Position numbers and translations under genes: made by a program. DNA of 64,000 bases. Origin: Burkholderia sp. Bp9143 (lineage in GTDB: Bacteria; Pseudomonadota; Gammaproteobacteria; Burkholderiales; Burkholderiaceae). The stretch covers positions 41,219 through 105,218 of the forward strand of contig NZ_QTPO01000031.1 in NCBI RefSeq assembly GCF_003853645.1, written 5' to 3'. Numbering within the stretch: position 1 is the first letter of the stretch; each line of letters starts with the position of its first letter. Below the pieces are notes generated by a model. That model was not told where the DNA came from, searched no databases, and worked only from the letters and a program-made list of their open reading frames with translations. This document shows, one piece after another, positions 60,497 to 64,000 of the stretch.

Positions 60497-62971
60497 ATGA
60501 GTGAACAGCACAATTCGCAACCCGATAACAGCAGCTACGGCGCCTCGTCGATCCAGATCCTTGAAGGTCTGGAAGCGGTGCGCAAGCGCCCCGGGATGTA
60601 CATCGGCGACACGTCGGACGGCACCGGTCTGCACCACCTCGTGTTCGAGGTGCTCGACAACTCGATCGACGAAGCGCTGGCCGGGTACTGCAACGACATC
60701 CACGTGACGATTCACGCCGACAACTCGATTTCCGTGACCGACAACGGCCGCGGGATTCCGACCGACGTGAAGATGAACGACAAGCACGAGCCGAAGCGTA
60801 GCGCGGCTGAAATCGTGATGACGGAACTGCATGCGGGCGGGAAGTTCGACCAGAACAGCTACAAGGTGTCGGGTGGTCTGCACGGCGTGGGTGTGTCGTG
60901 CGTGAACGCGCTGTCGAGCTGGCTGCGCCTCACGGTGCGCCGCGACGGCAAGAAGCGGTTCATGGAGTTCCATCGCGGTGTTGCGCAGGATCGCGTACTC
61001 GAGACGGTGGACGGCGTGGAAGTGTCGCCGATGCTGGTGACCGGTGATACCGAGAACCGCGGCACCGAAGTGCATTTCATGGCTGATCCGACGATCTTCG
61101 GGACCGTCGAGTATCACTACGACATCCTCGCGAAGCGGATGCGCGAGCTTTCGTTCCTGAACAACGGCGTGCGGATTCGTCTCACGGACCTGCGCTCGGG
61201 CAAGGAAGACGATTTCGCGTTCGCCGGCGGCGTGAAGGGCTTCGTCGAGTACATCAACAAGACGAAGACCAACCTGCACCCGACGGTGTTCTTCGCCAAC
61301 GGCGAGAAGGATGGCGTGGGCGTCGAAGTCGCGATGCAGTGGAACGACAGCTACAACGAGAACGTGCTGTGCTTCACGAACAACATTCCTCAGCGCGACG
61401 GCGGCACGCACCTGACCGGCCTGCGGGCCGCGATGACGCGCGTCATCAACAAGTACATCACCGATAACGAAATCGCGAAGAAGGCGAAGGTCGAGACGAC
61501 CGGCGACGACATGCGCGAAGGGTTGTCGTGCGTGCTCTCCGTGAAGGTGCCGGAACCGAAGTTCAGCTCGCAGACGAAGGACAAGCTGGTTTCGTCGGAA
61601 GTGCGCGCGCCGGTTGAAGAAGTCGTCGCGAAGGCGCTGGAAGAATTTCTGCTGGAAACGCCGATCGACGCGAAGATCATCTGCGGGAAGATCGTTGAAG
61701 CTGCGCGTGCGCGTGATGCTGCGCGGAAGGCGCGTGAGATGACGCGTCGGAAGGGCGTGCTCGACGGCGTCGGTCTGCCGGGCAAGCTCGCGGACTGCCA
61801 GGAGAAAGACCCGGCGAAGTGCGAAATCTACATCGTCGAGGGCGACTCGGCAGGTGGGTCGGCGAAGCAAGGTCGTGATCGCAAGTTCCAGGCGATCCTG
61901 CCGCTGCGCGGCAAGGTGCTGAACGTCGAGAAGGCGCGCTACGACAAGCTGCTGTCGTCGGAACAGATCGTCACGCTCGTGACCGCGCTTGGGTGCGGGA
62001 TCGGCAAGGAAGACTACAACCTCGACAAGCTGCGCTATCACCGCATCATCATCATGACCGACGCGGACGTCGACGGTGCGCACATCCGGACGCTGCTGCT
62101 CACGTTCCTCTATCGCCAGATGCCGGACATGATCGAGCGCGGCTATGTGTATATCGCGCAGCCGCCGCTTTACAAGATCAAGGCGGGCAAGGACGAGCGG
62201 TATCTGAAGGATGACGTGGAGCTCAACGCGCACATGCTGCGGTTGGCGCTGCAAGGGTCAGAACTGGTGCCGGGTGAGAATGCGGCGGCGATTTCGGGTG
62301 ATGCGCTTGGCGAGCTGGCGCGGTCGTATCTGCTGTCGAAGAGCGTGATCGAGCGGTTGAGCCGGTTGTATGACCCGGCGGCGCTCGAGGCCGTCATGGA
62401 TGGGGTGGAGATCGATCTTTCCAATGAGGCTTCGACCGAGGCTTCGGCAAAGGCGCTACACGCTGCGTTGCATGACGAGGCTTTGAAGAACGAAGTTCGT
62501 GTCGTGCCTTCGTATGATCCGGTTCGCGAACAGCGGTCGCTGCATGTCGAACGTACGCATCACGGGAACGTGCGGGTTTCGGTCATCGACCAGGAATTCC
62601 AGCACACGGCGGATTATCAGCAGCTCGTGACCACCGCGAATACGTTCAAGGGGCTCATCGGGGAAGGCGCGGTCATCAAGCGTGGCGAGCGCAGCATGGC
62701 CGTGAACGACTTCAAGAGCGCGATGAAGTGGCTGCTGGCGGATGCCGAGCGGAACGTTTCGAAGCAGCGGTATAAGGGGCTGGGGGAGATGAACCCCGGG
62801 CAGCTGTGGGAAACGACGATGGATCCGGCGGTGCGAAGACTGCTGCGCGTGCAGATCGAAGACGCGATTGCTGCGGATGGGATCTTTACTACCCTCATGG
62901 GGGACGAGGTCGAGCCGCGGCGGGCGTTTATTGAGTCAAATGCGTTGCGGGCGGGGAATATTGACGTTTGA
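60497..62971 (+). CDS. gyrB: DNA gyrase subunit B
   Basis: ATPase subunit of DNA gyrase; 824 residues from the ATG at 60497 (MSEQHNSQPDNSSYGASSIQ). GHKL ATPase motifs are EVLDNSIDEALAGYC, DNGRGIP and GGLHGVGVSCVNALS within the first 135 residues. The TOPRIM domain contains EGDSAGGSAKQGRDRKFQAI and IIIMTDADVDGAHIRTLLLTF near residue 520. The C-terminus ends RYKGLGEMNPGQLWETTMDP. The open frame extends 50 codons upstream, but the family start is clear. From about 62200 the codon use loosens slightly compared with the first part. It is the last gene of the origin-side rightward set. Confidence 0.98.
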   Translation: MSEQHNSQPDNSSYGASSIQILEGLEAVRKRPGMYIGDTSDGTGLHHLVFEVLDNSIDEALAGYCNDIHVTIHADNSISVTDNGRGIPTDVKMNDKHEPKRSAAEIVMTELHAGGKFDQNSYKVSGGLHGVGVSCVNALSSWLRLTVRRDGKKRFMEFHRGVAQDRVLETVDGVEVSPMLVTGDTENRGTEVHFMADPTIFGTVEYHYDILAKRMRELSFLNNGVRIRLTDLRSGKEDDFAFAGGVKGFVEYINKTKTNLHPTVFFANGEKDGVGVEVAMQWNDSYNENVLCFTNNIPQRDGGTHLTGLRAAMTRVINKYITDNEIAKKAKVETTGDDMREGLSCVLSVKVPEPKFSSQTKDKLVSSEVRAPVEEVVAKALEEFLLETPIDAKIICGKIVEAARARDAARKAREMTRRKGVLDGVGLPGKLADCQEKDPAKCEIYIVEGDSAGGSAKQGRDRKFQAILPLRGKVLNVEKARYDKLLSSEQIVTLVTALGCGIGKEDYNLDKLRYHRIIIMTDADVDGAHIRTLLLTFLYRQMPDMIERGYVYIAQPPLYKIKAGKDERYLKDDVELNAHMLRLALQGSELVPGENAAAISGDALGELARSYLLSKSVIERLSRLYDPAALEAVMDGVEIDLSNEASTEASAKALHAALHDEALKNEVRVVPSYDPVREQRSLHVERTHHGNVRVSVIDQEFQHTADYQQLVTTANTFKGLIGEGAVIKRGERSMAVNDFKSAMKWLLADAERNVSKQRYKGLGEMNPGQLWETTMDPAVRRLLRVQIEDAIAADGIFTTLMGDEVEPRRAFIESNALRAGNIDV

Positions 62972-63387
62972 AGGCGCCTGTAGCGTGACCCATAAGGTGA
63001 GATTTTGGGAACCATCCACTGAGACATGTATTACTGACTGAGTCCCGATAGCTCGGACTTCTGGTGCTTAGCCTAACGCTACTCTGCACATAACTGCGGC
63101 CGCCTCATTGAGGTGGCCGTCGTTTTTTTCCACTGCAACATCACTCGTTGGCGTTTCATCCGGATACGTGCGATAGCATTTAGCGTATTGGCAGGAATCT
63201 GAACGAGCAGATGCAAGGAAAACGTAAACCCCAAGGTTGATGGTATCTGGAAGCGATGACCATCGTGTGCTAACGCACCGTCGCAGTTATGCATGGCGGA
63301 TGTACCGCGGTCATCGCAACAATGATTTCGAGTATCATCCTCGTCGTAGTGGCGTAAAAGTAAAAGACTTTCTGCGAGGGAGAGACC
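62972..63387. other. Intergenic stretch after gyrB
   Basis: No gene. It holds the terminator at 63097-63129 and a transition to lower GC. Frames on either strand lack coding character. The promoter of the DUF4031 gene should lie between 63140 and 63360, but I see no clear elements. Confidence 0.5.
63097..63129 (+). terminator. Rho-independent terminator after gyrB
   Basis: A ten-base stem (63097-63106 with 63110-63119, one G-T pair) with a short loop is followed by seven T residues (63123-63129). It lies 125 bases after gyrB. Confidence 0.8.
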
Positions 63388-63690
63388 TTGGCGGTCTATG
63401 TAGACAACGCTCGGATAGCGTGGCGTGGCCGCCAGTGGTGCCATTTGGTTGCCGATTCGCTTGATGAGCTGCACGGGTTCGCGAAGTCCATAGGGCTGAA
63501 GCGCGGCTGGTTTCAGGCTCAAGCGTCGTTACCGCATTACGACGTCACTGTTGAAGTCAGGGACGTAGCACTGAGTCGGGGCGCGATGCAGGCCGACCGA
63601 CGCACGCTCGTTTTGCGTGGTCGCCAATTGAAACTCGAACTTCAAGAATCGCTCGCAAGAGCAGACTCTCAGCTTCGGCTGTTTGACTGA
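63388..63690 (+). CDS. DUF4031 protein
   Basis: 100 residues from a TTG start at 63388 preceded by GCGAGGGAGAG. The sequence AVYVDNARIAWRGRQWCHLV then ELHGFAKSIGLKRGWFQAQ and LPHYDVT is the DUF4031 pattern, with conserved Asp and Trp residues and the ending HYDVT. The family has no proven role; it is common in phage and accessory gene clusters with nucleotide or RNA-modifying enzymes. The next gene, a thymidylate-synthase-like remnant, fits that setting. It is lower in GC than gyrB. Confidence 0.8.
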   Translation: MAVYVDNARIAWRGRQWCHLVADSLDELHGFAKSIGLKRGWFQAQASLPHYDVTVEVRDVALSRGAMQADRRTLVLRGRQLKLELQESLARADSQLRLFD

Positions 63691-63764
63691 GCTTCGGGTT
63701 TCGCGTCGTCTCAACTTTCGCGGTTCCGCTGGCGATAGACCACGCTCGGCGTGCCGTTCTTGCT

Positions 63765-63929
63765 ATGTACCTGACCGCAGAAACAATCGACGACCTGCTC
63801 CGGAAGGTCTACGGTCGCCTGCTGCGAAAGCGCGGCTTGGGCGAAATCAACCCGACCAAAGGGCCGGCGACCGAGATTAATGGTGCGCTGCTCCTGCTGA
63901 AAAACCCCCGAGCCCGGCTCAGCTGTTGA
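63765..63929 (+). pseudogene. Thymidylate-synthase-like gene truncated by an insertion sequence
   Basis: Open frame of 54 codons, MYLTAETIDDLLRKVYGRLL onward. It contains EINGALLLLKNPRARLS, a typical start of thymidylate-synthase-superfamily enzymes (the segment L-x-N-P-R-A-R-L-S). Immediately after Ser the frame enters TGT-TGA, the first bases of an IS21-like end, and stops. The family normally continues for about 200 further residues, so only the N-terminus remains here; the rest may lie beyond the IS. Assignment rests on a short motif. Confidence 0.5.
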
Positions 63930-64000
63930 TTTCCACCGAGTCTTAACCCACCGATTTCATCTAAATCTGACCCACCCCGAGACAGCGTAGTACATCTATT
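63924..64000. mobile_element. Left end of an IS21-family insertion sequence (continues beyond window)
   Basis: The sequence from 63924 begins TGTTGATTT and carries repeated (T/G)(A/T)ACCCACC-type motifs at about 63943-63952 and 63968-63976, as in the multiple terminal repeats of IS21-family elements. The junction disrupts the preceding gene. No transposase is visible in the remaining 77 bases, so the family call rests on the end sequence alone. Confidence 0.5.

Noticed and set aside
63237..63464. Rightward frame overlapping the DUF4031 start
   Set aside because: Out of frame with the DUF4031 gene and without family similarity.
63079..63522. Leftward frame of 147 codons after gyrB
   Set aside because: It covers the gyrB terminator and the antisense of the DUF4031 gene; no coding character.
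1..64000. CRISPR arrays
   Set aside because: No regularly spaced identical repeats with unique spacers; the only tandem repeat (31503-31655) has no spacers.

Overview
This window looks like a stretch of a Burkholderia main chromosome next to the replication origin, probably from the Burkholderia cepacia complex. The evidence is the very high GC content with strong G/C third-position codon bias, the order gyrB-dnaN-dnaA / rpmH-rnpA-yidD-yidC-mnmE at the right end, and the 2-aminoethylphosphonate (AEP) gene set of a kind known from Burkholderia. The genus follows from gene content and order; the species is not determined.

Left part, 1 to about 14.6 kb: housekeeping and accessory genes. They are htpX (cut by the window edge), a LysE exporter, fmt-def, dprA, a thioredoxin-like gene, topB, a LysR regulator divergent from a 2-hydroxyacid dehydrogenase, a patatin/thioesterase pair, tRNA-Lys(CUU), a DUF3592 protein, and a CGNR regulator divergent from an alpha/beta hydrolase.

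Phosphonate region, about 14.6 to 29.7 kb: phnY and phnA read leftward. phnS, phnT, a fused permease, phnW and an FAD oxidoreductase read rightward. Together they import AEP, transaminate it to phosphonoacetaldehyde, oxidise that to phosphonoacetate, and cleave the C-P bond to acetate and phosphate. One ten-base motif lies between the two arms, inside two overlapping face-to-face promoters. The same motif lies at the -35 of the GntR regulator phnR, which suggests a PhnR operator. An AT-rich two-gene cassette (a permuted NlpC/P60-like protein plus an SH3-like lipoprotein) sits between the oxidoreductase and phnR. A phospholipase C and a LysR regulator follow.

Middle part, 29.8 to 42.6 kb: lactate permease with a 49-base hairpin repeat upstream, gshA, an alkA-ada alkylation-repair pair, a candidate small RNA carrying two anti-Shine-Dalgarno motifs, yaeQ, speG, a diguanylate cyclase and several small proteins.

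Integrated element, about 42.63 to 52.13 kb: lower GC, all genes leftward. It has a P4-type integrase, an AlpA regulator, a CHC2 zinc-finger primase-like protein, a DUF3987 helicase-like protein and small genes. Its cargo includes a TIGR04255-type three-gene operon and three envelope proteins. The right junction is the last codons of mnmE and the left junction carries a 12-of-13 copy of that sequence. Paired TGTGTACC arm repeats lie just inside each end.

Origin part, 52.1 to 64 kb: mnmE, an HTH regulator, yidC-yidD-rnpA-rpmH leftward, an oriC-type spacer with a perfect DnaA box, then dnaA-dnaN-gyrB rightward. After gyrB come a DUF4031 gene and the start of a thymidylate-synthase-like gene. 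The latter is cut off by what looks like the end of an IS21-family insertion sequence running out of the window.
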